Of a stretch of 35,001 nt of DNA, positions 8,094 to 17,662 are shown one piece after another. The translations under genes and the position numbers were made by a program. The number at the start of each line of letters is the position of its first letter. Position 1 is the stretch's first letter. This DNA comes from Pseudomonadota bacterium (GTDB lineage: Bacteria > Pseudomonadota > Gammaproteobacteria > Acidiferrobacterales > Acidiferrobacteraceae). The notes below the pieces were generated by a model, which saw nothing but the letters and a program-made list of their open reading frames with translations, did not search any database and was not told the origin of the DNA. The stretch is from positions 1 to 35,001 of the forward strand of contig JAKBUS010000025.1 of assembly GCA_021841585.1 (NCBI GenBank), given 5' to 3'.

Positions 8094-9070
8094 GTTTTGG
8101 GTCGGCTATCGGGCGCGGGGTGAACGTTTGGTCAGGCCACGCCCGTAAGGCCCGCAACGGGCGATCGTGGGCAAGCTGAGGGGGTGGATGCACGCGTCAA
8201 AAGAGGCGGCGGCCATTGCGCCCAAGGCCGCAGGTGCGGGTCTTGCTTTTGACGACTTTAAGGGTCTGCGCGCCCCGGGCTTGGGGCTCGCCCTTGGCGG
8301 GATAAGGCGCGTACTTCGTCGCGGCGCCCTCGAGGCGCTGTGACACCCATGCGTGGAATCACGCCCCTTCGGCACGTGCGCGCGAATTTCCTCGCCGCGG
8401 CCCTGATAAGCATGGCCCTTCCATGGGCTGGTTTCCCCTTCAGGCTGAGGGTCCGGCCGCATTGCGGAGCCGGCGGTATGGCCGCGGTATGGCTAATGGC
8501 CCGCCGGTGATAACGCGTATGGAGGATTTAGGTGCTGCCGTCGACCCCAATGGGGGCCTTTTGCCCCTTTCAGAAGCGGGGGTTCATGCCGCAATAGGGG
8601 AGGCATGGCCCCTCGTGGTCCGATAGCTGTCGGGGTTGCGTGGATTTCTTGTGGCCGTTGTCGACGGGGGTGTTGGTGCTGACAGCCCCGGCGGCCGTTG
8701 CGTAAGTCGATGCCGGATCGAATCTTTAGATAGAAAAGCCTGCGTTCGTTGCCTCAGTGCATGTCTTACGGCCACACGGCCATTGTTTTCTCCAGCACCA
8801 TTTTATTGTCACAGTAGACATTTGAATAGCAAAGACAAGTCTCCATAAATAGGAGGCGGACATAATCTTTTGGGCGCGCACGGTATGGGCGCGGTCAAGT
8901 CCAATCTCTGCTATAAGTTCGATCCGGTAGTAGGGATACGGGATCGATCTCGACAATGTCCCTCATACCATGACCTCTTTCAGGTCGCCAAGAATGTGCA
9001 CATAAGTCCGTACACTACCGGGTGCCGAGTGATCGACATCCCCACCGCGACCGGAGAAATTTCCTGGTCA
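8094..9070. other. long intergenic region with one copy of a 41-nt dispersed repeat
   Basis: No gene is supported between the TraT-like terminator and the second SRPBCC gene. The first 500 bases are GC-rich with Arg- and Pro-rich frames only. From about 8700 the sequence becomes AT-richer, and a repeat copy lies at 8892-8932. Confidence 0.4.
8892..8932 (+). repeat. 41-nt dispersed repeat, copy 1
   Basis: CGGTCAAGTCCAATCTCTGC at the 5' end and TTCGATCCGGT near the 3' end recur in the inverse orientation at 33523-33563, with 36 of 41 positions identical. It is in non-coding DNA here. The five differences are spread across the element rather than clustered at one end. Confidence 0.75.
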
Positions 9071-9574
9071 TCATGTCAGCGTGGGGCCTCCGATAAGGTC
9101 AGGGTTGTGCTGGTCAATAGCCACTTTTGCCTCCGCGCGATCCTTTAACGCCCGATTCATCGCATCAAACCCCGCTTTTATCGCGGCTTCCATGCGCGGC
9201 AGGAACAGACCGACAAGGGCACCGGAGAATTGCTCTCCCTGGGTGAACCGCGTGTTCCCATCGCTGAGTGCGGTGAGCTGAAAATAGTGCTCACCGTCAA
9301 AAAGACCGGAGACCCCCAAGCGACCCCGCCAGCGCAGCTCCTGTTGAGCTATTGCCGTCAGAACTCCGGGACGGAAGGTCATGGCCTTGCGTCCCTCGGG
9401 TTGAATGGTCACACGCAACTTCTCTCCCGGCTTTGCAGCCCCGGAAAGCGAGCGAATGAAGGGATTCCATTGCGGATAGGTGGAGAAATCCATGAGCATC
9501 GACCACACACGCTCCGGAGATGCCCCAATATCCCTTTGCGTTACAATCTGATGCACGGCAATCTCTCTTTGCAT
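9071..9574 (-). CDS. SRPBCC domain protein
   Basis: The 167-residue product is a polyketide-cyclase/START-like domain: VTQRDIGASPERVWSMLMDFSTYPQWNPFIRSLSG at the N-terminus is a textbook SRPBCC opening, followed by GEKLRVTIQP, LRWRGRLGVSGLFDGEHYFQL and the C-terminal helix MEAAIKAGFDAMNRALKDRAE. It probably binds a small hydrophobic ligand; nothing identifies which. The ATG at 9574 gives the normal family length. It is unrelated in detail to the SRPBCC protein at 1105 and stands alone on the minus strand, divergent from ackA. Confidence 0.86.
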   Translation of the reverse strand: MQREIAVHQIVTQRDIGASPERVWSMLMDFSTYPQWNPFIRSLSGAAKPGEKLRVTIQPEGRKAMTFRPGVLTAIAQQELRWRGRLGVSGLFDGEHYFQLTALSDGNTRFTQGEQFSGALVGLFLPRMEAAIKAGFDAMNRALKDRAEAKVAIDQHNPDLIGGPTLT

Positions 9575-9898
9575 AGGAAAAAGCTTTGTCCGCCGCGAGA
9601 CCTTACAGCAGATTCATCCCGTCATCCACCACCACCGCTCCCATAACATAGTGAGCGCTCGGCTGGTTGGAATTATTCCATAGAAGTGCTTGTAGTCAAT
9701 CAACGCCTGGGCTCCTTTGTTTCATGCCGGTTTGCCATTGGCGCGCATGGGCGCAAGACGCCAAAAGCCTTGCTTTTTATCGAACCCGCGCAGAGACTGT
9801 TCGATAAGCTATAGCTATTCGCTTGCCGCGCGCGGGGGCTGGCATTCTCGTTTTTCGCGGCAGGGCTTTGGCGGGTCAGGGCCTCGCAGGGAGACGTG
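9575..9898. other. divergent intergenic region between the SRPBCC gene and ackA
   Basis: It should contain the promoters of both divergent genes. An AT-rich island lies around 9640-9700 and another around 9795-9820. No motif is clear enough to name. Confidence 0.4.
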
Positions 9899-11086
9899 AT
9901 GGCGGGCGCGCATCTTATACTCAGCGTGAACAGCGGCTCTTCGTCGCTCAAGTTTTCCTTGTACCGGCTTACCGCGAACGCGGACGCGTGGCTGGCGGAC
10001 GGGGCGGTGGAGCGTATTGGGGAGCCGGATGGCCGGTTTTGGATGCGGACGGCCGGACGGGAGAGCCCCGCGCCGCGGCGCGGGGCTTTCCTGGGGCATT
10101 CCGAGGCAATGCATACGGCGTTCGATGCCCTGGAGGGCCTGGGTCTCCCACAGCCCGAGGCCGTCGGTCACCGCGTGGTCCACGGAGGACCGGAATACTC
10201 CCGACCGCAGCGGGTTGATGCGGGCCTTGTGGAGGCCTTGCGCACACTGATACCGCTCGCACCGCTGCACCTGCCGAGCCAGATCCAGGTCATGGAGGCC
10301 GTCGCGACCCGTTCTCCGGGTCTCCCGCAGGTGGCCTGCTTCGACACCGCGTTTCATCGTTCCATGCCGACACTGGCCAAACATCTGCCATTGCCCCGCT
10401 CCCTGTGGCGCGAAGGATTGCAGCGCTACGGATTTCATGGGTTGTCCTGCGAGTATATCGTGAGCGTATTGGCGGATGAGGCGCGCGGGCGCGTGATCAT
10501 CGCGCACCTCGGTAATGGCGCGAGCCTTACGGCGGTGCGTGATAGGGCGTCGATTGATACCACCATGGGCTTTACCCCAAGCGGCGGATTGATGATGGGT
10601 ACGCGCACCGGCGATCTGGACCCTGGGGTACTGCTGTATCTGATGAACGAGAAGGGCTATGACGCCCGCGGGCTCGAGGGATTGGTGGACCATCAGGCGG
10701 GACTGCTGGGGGTTTCCGGCATCAGCTCGGACATGAAGACGCTTTTGGAGAGCAAAGACGGATTCGCCGCCGAGGCGGTGGCGTTATTTTGTTATCAGGC
10801 GCGCAAGCATATCGGGGCGCTCGTGGCAGTATTGGGTGGCCTGGACACGCTGGTTTTCACCGGTGGTATCGGAGAACGCGCGGCCGCCGTGCGCGGCGAT
10901 ATATGCTGCGGGTTCGAGTACCTGGGCTTGCGCCTGGATACTCAGCGCAATGCGGTCGATGCGCCGATCATAAGCACCCAGGATAGCGCCTGCACGGTGC
11001 GCGTGATCCCGACCAACGAGGATCTGATGATCGCGCGTCATAGCCGCGATTGCCTTTCGGCCCCCGCGGTAGAAGCCGCTCCATAA
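9899..11086 (+). CDS. ackA: acetate kinase
   Basis: This 395-residue enzyme interconverts acetyl phosphate plus ADP with acetate plus ATP. All family signatures are present: phosphate-binding VNSGSSSLK at residues 10-18, HRVVHGG, FDTAFH, YGFHGLSC, the GNGASL loop, TMGFTPSGGLMMGTRTGDLDPG and FTGGIGE near the C-terminus. The ATG at 9899 has GGGAG just upstream; a GTG at 9896 would add one residue. It sits directly upstream of phosphoketolase on the same strand, 126 nt apart, so the two probably work as a unit that turns the acetyl phosphate made by phosphoketolase into acetate and ATP. Confidence 0.96.
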   Translation: MAGAHLILSVNSGSSSLKFSLYRLTANADAWLADGAVERIGEPDGRFWMRTAGRESPAPRRGAFLGHSEAMHTAFDALEGLGLPQPEAVGHRVVHGGPEYSRPQRVDAGLVEALRTLIPLAPLHLPSQIQVMEAVATRSPGLPQVACFDTAFHRSMPTLAKHLPLPRSLWREGLQRYGFHGLSCEYIVSVLADEARGRVIIAHLGNGASLTAVRDRASIDTTMGFTPSGGLMMGTRTGDLDPGVLLYLMNEKGYDARGLEGLVDHQAGLLGVSGISSDMKTLLESKDGFAAEAVALFCYQARKHIGALVAVLGGLDTLVFTGGIGERAAAVRGDICCGFEYLGLRLDTQRNAVDAPIISTQDSACTVRVIPTNEDLMIARHSRDCLSAPAVEAAP

Positions 11087-11212
11087 GCCCGTGGGTGGCG
11101 TCGCGCCAAGAAGGTCGTGATGGAGGGCCGAGAGCAATCCGCTGGCGGCCGCAGGTAAGGCGTTAGCGATTTGGGTCGATGCACACTACCCCAACCCTAT
11201 GGGAGGTGGACA

Positions 11213-13606
11213 GTGAATACAAGCGCGATTTCTGTAGCGGATGTAAAGAGGCAGGAATTTTCGGCCGAGGAGGTGGAGCAGTGGGACCGCTATTGGCGGG
11301 CCGCCAACTATCTCTGTGTGGGGCAGATTTTTCTGATGGAAAATCCCTTGCTGCGTGAACCGCTCAAGCCCGAGCATATCAAGCCGCGCCTGCTGGGCCA
11401 CTGGGGGACGGATCCGGCGCTCAATCTGATCTACGTGCACCTCAACCGCTTGGTTCGCCGCACGGGGACGCGAATGCTGTACGTCACAGGTCCCGGACAC
11501 GGCGCGCCCGCGATGTTGGCCAACACTTGGTTGGAAGGGAGCTACACCGAGATCTACCCGGAGGTAAGCCAGGATGCCGACGGCATGCGGCGCCTGTTCC
11601 GCCAGTTCTCGACGCCGGGCGGCGTGCCAAGCCATGTGAGTGCGCACACCCCCGGCTCCATTCATGAGGGTGGCGAGCTCGGCTATGCCTTGGTGCACGC
11701 CTTCGGCGCCGCCTTCGACAATCCCGATCTCGTGGTGGCGTGCGTGGTGGGTGACGGGGAGGCCGAGACCGCGCCCGCGGAGGGCAGCTGGAAGTCTGTG
11801 AGTTTTCTGAACCCCGCGCGCGACGGGGCGGTACTGCCCATACTGCAGCTAAACGGCTACAAGATCTCCGGCCCCACCGTGCTCGCGCGGACCTCGGACG
11901 AGGACATCGAACGGCTGTTCGCGGGATACGGTTACCGCGTGCGTTTCGTGGAGGGCGATGAGCCCATGGCCGTGCACCGCTCGCTTGCCGCGGCGCTGGA
12001 CGAGGCCTATGCGGATATCCGTGCCGTCCAGGAGATGGCGCGCCGACAGGGGTTCTCCGGGCGTCCCATGTGGCCTTTGGTCGTGCTGCGCACGCCCAAG
12101 GGATGGACCGGCCCGAAGACTCTTAACGGGCTACCGGTGGAAGGCAGCTTTCGCGCCCATCAGGTCCCGCTGCCCGAGGCGCGAAGCGACCTAAAGCAGC
12201 TCCAGATGCTGGAGGCGTGGTTGCGGTCGTACAGGCCCGAGGAGTTGTTTGACGAGGCGGGCCGCCCGCGGCCGGATCTAATCGCGCTTGCCCCCAAGGG
12301 CGATCTCCGCATGGGCGCCAATCCGCACGCCAATGCCGGCGGGTGGCGGGAGGACTTGGTGCTGCCGGATTTCACGGAGCATGCGGTGGCGGTCGCATCG
12401 CCAGGCGGCGTGCGCGCCGAGGCCACGCGCGTGCTCGGCGAGTACCTGCGGGAGGTGTTTCGCAAAAACGCCGCGAGCGCCAACTTTCGCTTATTCTGTC
12501 CCGACGAGACCAATTCCAACCGTTTGGGTGCCGTGTTCGAGGTCACCAACCGCTGCTGGGTGCGTCCAGCGCTGTCCACGGATGAAAATGTATCGCCGGA
12601 TGGGCGCGTGATGGAGGTGTTGAGCGAGCATTGCTGCCAGGGGTGGCTGGAGGGTTATCTCCTCACCGGTCGGCACGGGCTGTTTGCGTCCTACGAGGCC
12701 TTCGCGACCATCGTAGACTCGATGTTGAACCAATATGCCAAGTGGCTCAAGACATGTCGTGAGCTGCCGTGGCGGCGTCCCGGTCCCTCGCTCAACTATC
12801 TGCTTACCTCTCATGTGTGGCGTCAGGACCACAACGGCTATAGCCATCAGGGGCCGGGTTTCATCGATACGGTGATGAACAAGAAGGGCACCGTCACCCG
12901 CATTTATCTGCCTCCGGACGCCAATTGCCTGCTTGCGATCACGGACCACTGTCTGCGCAGCCGCAATTACATCAATCTCATCGTGGCCGGTAAGCAACCG
13001 GAGCTACAATGGCTGGATATGGAGAGCGCCCGCCGCCACTGTGCCCGGGGCGCCTCCGTGTGGGCGTGGGCGGGGACCGACGATGGGGGTACGCCCGATG
13101 TCGTGCTGGGTTGTGCCGGCGATGTGCCGACCCTGGAGACGGTGGCGGCCGCGTGGTTGTTGCGCCGGCATCTTCCTAAGTTGCGTGTGCGCGTGGTGAA
13201 CGTGGTGGACCTCATGACGCTCTCGCCGGCCGCCTATCATCCCCATGGCCTGGACGACGACAGCTTCCGGGCCCTGTTTACCGATGAGGTGCCGGTGATC
13301 TTCACCTTTCACGGCTATCCGCGCATGGTGCATGACTTGGTGCACGGCCGCTCGAACCCTGCGCGCTTTCATGTGCCGGGCTATCGGGAGGAGGGCACTA
13401 CCACCACGCCCTTTGATATGGCGGTGGTCAATCAGATCAGCCGCTATCATCTGGCGATGAAGGCCCTGCATTATGTGCCGCGAATGCATTCCGAGGCCGT
13501 CTCTCTCATAGACCTGTTTCAGGATAAGCTGCGCGAGCATGAGGTATATGTGCGCCGCCATTTCGAGGATCTCCCCGAGATTCGCGACTGGCGCTGGGAG
13601 CCTTAG
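11213..13606 (+). CDS. xfp: xylulose-5-phosphate / fructose-6-phosphate phosphoketolase
   Basis: This 797-residue thiamine-diphosphate enzyme cleaves xylulose 5-phosphate (and usually fructose 6-phosphate) with phosphate to acetyl phosphate plus glyceraldehyde 3-phosphate (or erythrose 4-phosphate). Signatures: [28 protein letters not shown] (about residues 90-100), EGGELGY (152-158), ThDP-binding GDGEAETAP (180-188), [12 protein letters not shown], and later [43 protein letters not shown]. The start is the GTG at 11213, chosen because GGGAGGT lies 5 nt upstream and the family N-terminus fits. The ThDP motif reads GDGEAETAP where GP is commoner. Length is standard for the family. It probably forms an operon with ackA. 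Confidence 0.96.
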   Translation: MNTSAISVADVKRQEFSAEEVEQWDRYWRAANYLCVGQIFLMENPLLREPLKPEHIKPRLLGHWGTDPALNLIYVHLNRLVRRTGTRMLYVTGPGHGAPAMLANTWLEGSYTEIYPEVSQDADGMRRLFRQFSTPGGVPSHVSAHTPGSIHEGGELGYALVHAFGAAFDNPDLVVACVVGDGEAETAPAEGSWKSVSFLNPARDGAVLPILQLNGYKISGPTVLARTSDEDIERLFAGYGYRVRFVEGDEPMAVHRSLAAALDEAYADIRAVQEMARRQGFSGRPMWPLVVLRTPKGWTGPKTLNGLPVEGSFRAHQVPLPEARSDLKQLQMLEAWLRSYRPEELFDEAGRPRPDLIALAPKGDLRMGANPHANAGGWREDLVLPDFTEHAVAVASPGGVRAEATRVLGEYLREVFRKNAASANFRLFCPDETNSNRLGAVFEVTNRCWVRPALSTDENVSPDGRVMEVLSEHCCQGWLEGYLLTGRHGLFASYEAFATIVDSMLNQYAKWLKTCRELPWRRPGPSLNYLLTSHVWRQDHNGYSHQGPGFIDTVMNKKGTVTRIYLPPDANCLLAITDHCLRSRNYINLIVAGKQPELQWLDMESARRHCARGASVWAWAGTDDGGTPDVVLGCAGDVPTLETVAAAWLLRRHLPKLRVRVVNVVDLMTLSPAAYHPHGLDDDSFRALFTDEVPVIFTFHGYPRMVHDLVHGRSNPARFHVPGYREEGTTTTPFDMAVVNQISRYHLAMKALHYVPRMHSEAVSLIDLFQDKLREHEVYVRRHFEDLPEIRDWRWEP

Positions 13607-13687
13607 GGCGGCCGCCTGAGGGCTACTGGGTTTCGGCGCGCGCCAAGCCGCGAAAACGCCTCGTGTAGGGGCTCGCTTGCAGTCGCC

Positions 13688-14800
13688 CTAGGTCAGGCGG
13701 CGCCGGAAGAGCTGCATGGCAAGCGTCATGGTGGCAAGCCCGATGCCGATCAGGGGCAGGTACTGTGTCCAGAGTATGGCCACGCCGTCGCCTTGCAAGA
13801 AAACGCCACGCAGGATGATCAGGAAATAGCGCAGGGGGTTCAGGTAGGTCAGATACTGGACCAGCGGCGGCATATTGGCAATCGGCGTGGCAAAGCCAGA
13901 CAAGATGACCGCTGGCACAAGGAACAGAAAGACGCCGAGCAGTCCCTGCTGTTGCGTCGCCGAGGCCGAGGAGATGGCGAGTCCCACGCCGATCGCGGCC
14001 AGCAGAAACAGGGCAAGGCCCAGATAAAGGGCCAGCACGCTGCCCATGAATGGCACGCGGAACCATGATATTGCGACGACGATGATAAGCGTGGCCTCCA
14101 GGCCGCCGATCAGGAAGCCGGGTAGCGCCTTGCCGAGCAGGATCTCCCAGGGGCCAAGGGGCGTCACGAGCAGTTGGTCGAAGGTCCCGGCCTCCCGCTC
14201 CCGGGCCACCGAAAGACCAGACACCAGCATCGCCACGACCAGCGTCAGGAGGCCGACTATGCCCGGTATTATGAACCAGCGGGATCGCAGGTCCGGGTTG
14301 AACCACGCGCGCATGACGGGCACCGCGGGCGCTGTCTGCCACCCGTGCGTGGCCGCCCAATGCGCATTAAAAGACTGCACCACGGTATCGACGTCATTGA
14401 GCGCGAGAAGGCCGGTGTTGGAGTTTCGGCCATCGACCAGCACCTCTATCCGCGCCGTGCGGTGCAGCTCGAGGTCGCGCGAAAAGTGCGGACCTATGCG
14501 CAGCACCATGAGCGCTTCCTTGTCGCTTATGATGTTGGCGATACGTCGGCCGCTGGTGAGCATGCCCACGAGCGAGAAATACCGCGAACCCTGGAATCGG
14601 GCGATCAACTGCCGCGAGGCACCGCCGCGGTCCTCGTTGTAGACCGCGATAGGCACGTGATGCAGATTGAAAGTCGCCGCGTAACCGAACACGACAAGCT
14701 GGATCAGGGGCGGGCCGATCAGCACCATGCGGCTTGCCTTGTTGCGTAGGAGCGCCAGGAACTCCTTCACGACCAGGGCGCGTATCCGGTACCAGGCCAT
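13688..14800 (-). CDS. ABC-2 type permease (YbhR-like)
   Basis: The 370-residue inner-membrane subunit of an ABC exporter has one N-terminal membrane segment (VLIGPPLIQLVVFGYAATF), a large periplasmic domain (about residues 45-170) and five C-terminal helices starting at WFIIPGIVGLLTLVVAML. The permease signature VAREREAGTFDQLLVTPLGPWEILLGK is clear, as is NPLRYFLIILRGVFLQG. Its ATG overlaps the stop of the upstream permease as TGATG. It is the last gene of the tolC-hlyD-ATPase-permease-permease operon and would pair with the 14800-15915 product as a heterodimeric channel. Confidence 0.9.
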   Translation of the reverse strand: MAWYRIRALVVKEFLALLRNKASRMVLIGPPLIQLVVFGYAATFNLHHVPIAVYNEDRGGASRQLIARFQGSRYFSLVGMLTSGRRIANIISDKEALMVLRIGPHFSRDLELHRTARIEVLVDGRNSNTGLLALNDVDTVVQSFNAHWAATHGWQTAPAVPVMRAWFNPDLRSRWFIIPGIVGLLTLVVAMLVSGLSVAREREAGTFDQLLVTPLGPWEILLGKALPGFLIGGLEATLIIVVAISWFRVPFMGSVLALYLGLALFLLAAIGVGLAISSASATQQQGLLGVFLFLVPAVILSGFATPIANMPPLVQYLTYLNPLRYFLIILRGVFLQGDGVAILWTQYLPLIGIGLATMTLAMQLFRRRLT

Positions 14801-15915
14801 CAGTCGAGCCGTTTGCGCGATATGCGCGCCACAAGCCCGAGGAATAGCAGGGCGATGAGCCCGAGCGCGGCCATGTTGCCGCCGATGACCGGCCAGACAT
14901 TACCGGCCAGAAACAGCGTCTGCAGGATGGCGACGAAGTAGCGCGCGGCGATGGTGTGGGTAAGGAGGCGAATCGGCCAGGGCATGGAATGGATGTCGAA
15001 GATGAATCCCGAGAGGATGAAGGCCGGCAGATAGGTCGTCACCACGGCAATCATGCCGGCCACGAATTGATTGCGGGCGATCGTGGAGATCAGCAGGCCC
15101 ATGCCAAGCGTCGTGAGCAGGAAGAGGGCGGCGGCGGCAAACAGCAGCCACAAGGACCCGACGAACGGCACCGAGAATACGGTGATGGCCATCACCACCG
15201 TCAGGATCATCCCGCCCATCCCGAGGAAAAAGTAGGGGACGACCTTGCCGACAAGGATTTCCGGGATGGTCGCCGGTGATGCCATCAGCGACTCCATGGT
15301 GCCCCTTTCCCATTCGCGCGCGACCACAAGCGCCGTGAGCAGCGCGCCGATCAGTGTCATGATGAGGGCGATCAGCCCGGGGACCAGATAGTCATGGCTA
15401 CGCAAAGCGGGATTGAACCATACCCGGCTGCGGATATCGACGGGGAGCGTGAGCGGTTGCCCGCGTTCCCGGGCTTGCGCCGCGAGCCATGAGGCCCAGA
15501 CACCCTGGACATAGCCTTCGATGATGCGGGCGTTGTTGGCATTCACGCCGTCGACTATGACGCCGATCGGCGCGGACGCGCCGCGCAGGACCTGGCGCGT
15601 GAAGTCCGAGCGCAGCCACACGATCGCGTCGACATCGCGGCGCATGAGGGCGCGACGCGCGTCGCGCATGTCGGGATAGCCATAGGCCTTGAAGTATGGC
15701 GATCGCCAGAAGCCGGAGAAAAACCCGCTGGTCTGTGCGGACGGACGTTCCGCAACGAGTGCGATCGGCACGTGGCGGGCATCGAGAGACACGCCATACC
15801 CGAAAAGCAGCAGCAGCACCAAGGGCATGACGAAGGCAATGGCGATGGAGGAAGGGTCGCGCACGATCTGCAAGGCCTCCTTACGGATGAGTCCACGCAG
15901 CCGCTGCGCGTTCAT
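14800..15915 (-). CDS. ABC-2 type permease (YbhS-like)
   Basis: The 371-residue protein has the same architecture as the next permease: one N-terminal helix (IAIAFVMPLVLLLLFGYGVSL), a periplasmic domain of about 140 residues, and a C-terminal five-helix bundle beginning LVPGLIALIMTLIGALLTALVVAREWERGTMESLMASPATIPEILVGK. The REWERGTMESL element is the ABC-2 signature. Its start overlaps the ATPase stop by 4 nt (ATGA), so translation is probably coupled. Confidence 0.9.
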   Translation of the reverse strand: MNAQRLRGLIRKEALQIVRDPSSIAIAFVMPLVLLLLFGYGVSLDARHVPIALVAERPSAQTSGFFSGFWRSPYFKAYGYPDMRDARRALMRRDVDAIVWLRSDFTRQVLRGASAPIGVIVDGVNANNARIIEGYVQGVWASWLAAQARERGQPLTLPVDIRSRVWFNPALRSHDYLVPGLIALIMTLIGALLTALVVAREWERGTMESLMASPATIPEILVGKVVPYFFLGMGGMILTVVMAITVFSVPFVGSLWLLFAAAALFLLTTLGMGLLISTIARNQFVAGMIAVVTTYLPAFILSGFIFDIHSMPWPIRLLTHTIAARYFVAILQTLFLAGNVWPVIGGNMAALGLIALLFLGLVARISRKRLD

Positions 15916-17660
15916 GAGGCCTGCCTCGTAGGTGCCTCGTGCATCTCGATCAGCGCCACAAAGGCGTCATCCATGCTGGGATCGGGATTGTCGGCGGTTC
16001 TGGCGCTGGCGCGAATTTGCGCGGGTGTGCCGGCGGCGAGAATACGGCCGAGCGACATCAAAACGAGCTCATCGCAGTATTCCGCCTCCTCCATGAAGTG
16101 GGTCGTGACCATGATCGTGACCCCGTCCCAGGCAAGCGCGTTAATGCGCCTCCAGAACTCGCGGCGCGCCAGCGGATCGACGCCCGATGTCGGCTCGTCG
16201 AGAAAAAGGACCTTGGGTTCGTGGATGAGCGCGCACGACAGCGCCAGGTGCTGCTTGAAGCCCAGCGCCAGGTCGGCGGCGTTGGTGTCCCAGAACGGGC
16301 CAAGCCCGAACGTGTCTGCCGCCCAATGCAGCCGCCGCGCCCGTTGTGCCCCGGTCAATCCATAGGTGGACGCAAAGAAGGCCAGATTCTGCGCGACGCT
16401 AAGGTCGCCATAGAGGGAGAACTTCTGTGACATGTAACCGATGCGCGCGCGGGCCGCGGCCGGCGCGGCGCGCACGTCGACCCCGGCTATGGCAAGCGTG
16501 CCCGAGGAGGGTGGCAGCAGGCCGCAGAGCATGCGAAACGTCGTGGTCTTGCCCGCCCCATTGGCGCCCAGCAGGCCAAAGATGCGGCCCCGCTCGACCT
16601 GAAAACTGATGCCGCGGACTGCCTCGAAAGCGCCGAAGGTGCGGCGCAGCTCATGCGCCTCGATCATGACCTTGGGCGCGGGGAGGCGCGCGGGGGCTGG
16701 TGACGGGGCGGCTTGCGTCGCCGCGACGGGGGATGGCGATGCGGCGTCCCGCAGGCGCTCGACAAAGGCATCCTCGAAGCGCGGCGCGACCGGTGTGAAC
16801 GTGATGCCCGAAAGCGCGGGCGGGGCGGCGCCCGCGCGCATCACCACGCGCACCCCGTCGCGTTGCACAACGGTATCGAGAATGGCCGGGTCGCGGGCCA
16901 CAATGGCCTCGACCGCGCGCCCTGATAAATCCTGGGCCGTGGCAAAAAAGCCGCGGCCGGCCATGCTTGACCGAAAGCCCTCCGGCGGGCCCTGGGCTAG
17001 CAGGCGCCCCTTGTGGACAAGAAGGACATGCGCGCACCGTTCGGCTTCGTCGAGATAGGCGGTGCTGATCAGGATGCCGGTGTCCCCGCGCGCGACAAGC
17101 CCGCCCACGATCGACCATAGCTCCCGCCGCGAAATCGGGTCCACCCCCACGGTCGGTTCGTCGAGCAGCAGCAGGCGCGGCGGATGGACCAGCGTACAGG
17201 CCAGACCCAGCTTTTGCTTCATGCCGCCCGATAGATCCCTGGCAAGCCGCCGGCCGAACGGTCCAAGGCCCGTCAGGCGCAAAAGCTCGCCGTAGCGGGC
17301 ATGGCGCGCGGCGCGCGCGAGGCCATGGAGATCGGCATAGAGGTCAAGGTTTTCTTGGACCGTCAGGTCTTCGTAAAGGCCGAAGCGCTGCGGCATGTAG
17401 CCTACTGATTGCTGGATGTGGGCGGATGCGCCGCGGCTGTCGAAGCCCAGGACCATCACCCGCCCTTCGTCTGGCAACAGCAGGCCGGCGCACAGGCGCA
17501 TCAGTGTGGTTTTGCCGGCGCCGTCTGGCCCGAGGAGACCCGTGATCGCGCCGGCGTTCACAGTAAAGCCGACATCGGTGATGGCATCGACGCGCGCGCC
17601 TTGCGTGCGGAAGGATTTATGGACACCCTCAAGCGCCAGCAGTGGCGTGGGCGTGGCCAC
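15912..17660 (-). CDS. fused double-ATPase ABC exporter subunit (YbhF-like)
   Basis: The 582-residue protein carries two ABC nucleotide-binding domains joined by an Ala/Pro-rich linker (around AASPSPVAATQAAPSPAPA). Domain 1: Walker A GPDGAGKTT, signature LSGGMKQKL, Walker B LLLLDEPTVGVD. Domain 2: Walker A GANGAGKTT, signature position ALGFKQHLAL, Walker B VLFLDEPTSGVD. The degenerate second signature lacks the SGG core, as I recall for YbhF, so the two ATP sites are probably not equivalent. The start is the GTG at 17660, two bases after the hlyD stop, giving the normal YbhF length; the frame stays open upstream to 17765 inside hlyD. It would power the two downstream permeases. Confidence 0.9.
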   Translation of the reverse strand: MATPTPLLALEGVHKSFRTQGARVDAITDVGFTVNAGAITGLLGPDGAGKTTLMRLCAGLLLPDEGRVMVLGFDSRGASAHIQQSVGYMPQRFGLYEDLTVQENLDLYADLHGLARAARHARYGELLRLTGLGPFGRRLARDLSGGMKQKLGLACTLVHPPRLLLLDEPTVGVDPISRRELWSIVGGLVARGDTGILISTAYLDEAERCAHVLLVHKGRLLAQGPPEGFRSSMAGRGFFATAQDLSGRAVEAIVARDPAILDTVVQRDGVRVVMRAGAAPPALSGITFTPVAPRFEDAFVERLRDAASPSPVAATQAAPSPAPARLPAPKVMIEAHELRRTFGAFEAVRGISFQVERGRIFGLLGANGAGKTTTFRMLCGLLPPSSGTLAIAGVDVRAAPAAARARIGYMSQKFSLYGDLSVAQNLAFFASTYGLTGAQRARRLHWAADTFGLGPFWDTNAADLALGFKQHLALSCALIHEPKVLFLDEPTSGVDPLARREFWRRINALAWDGVTIMVTTHFMEEAEYCDELVLMSLGRILAAGTPAQIRASARTADNPDPSMDDAFVALIEMHEAPTRQAS

Positions 17661-17662
17661 AA

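Noticed and set aside
8106-8462. 118-codon minus-strand ORF between the TraT-like gene and the SRPBCC gene
   Set aside because: No recognisable motif, no ribosome site, and Arg/Pro/Ser-rich composition.
8545-8575. Short GGGGGC...GCCCCT hairpin followed by TT
   Set aside because: The stem is only 5 to 6 bp, with no associated upstream gene.
13623-14360. Long minus-strand ORF of 245 codons overlapping the ABC permease
   Set aside because: It is a shadow frame of the permease gene; its composition is rich in Arg, Pro, His and Gly and it has no motif.
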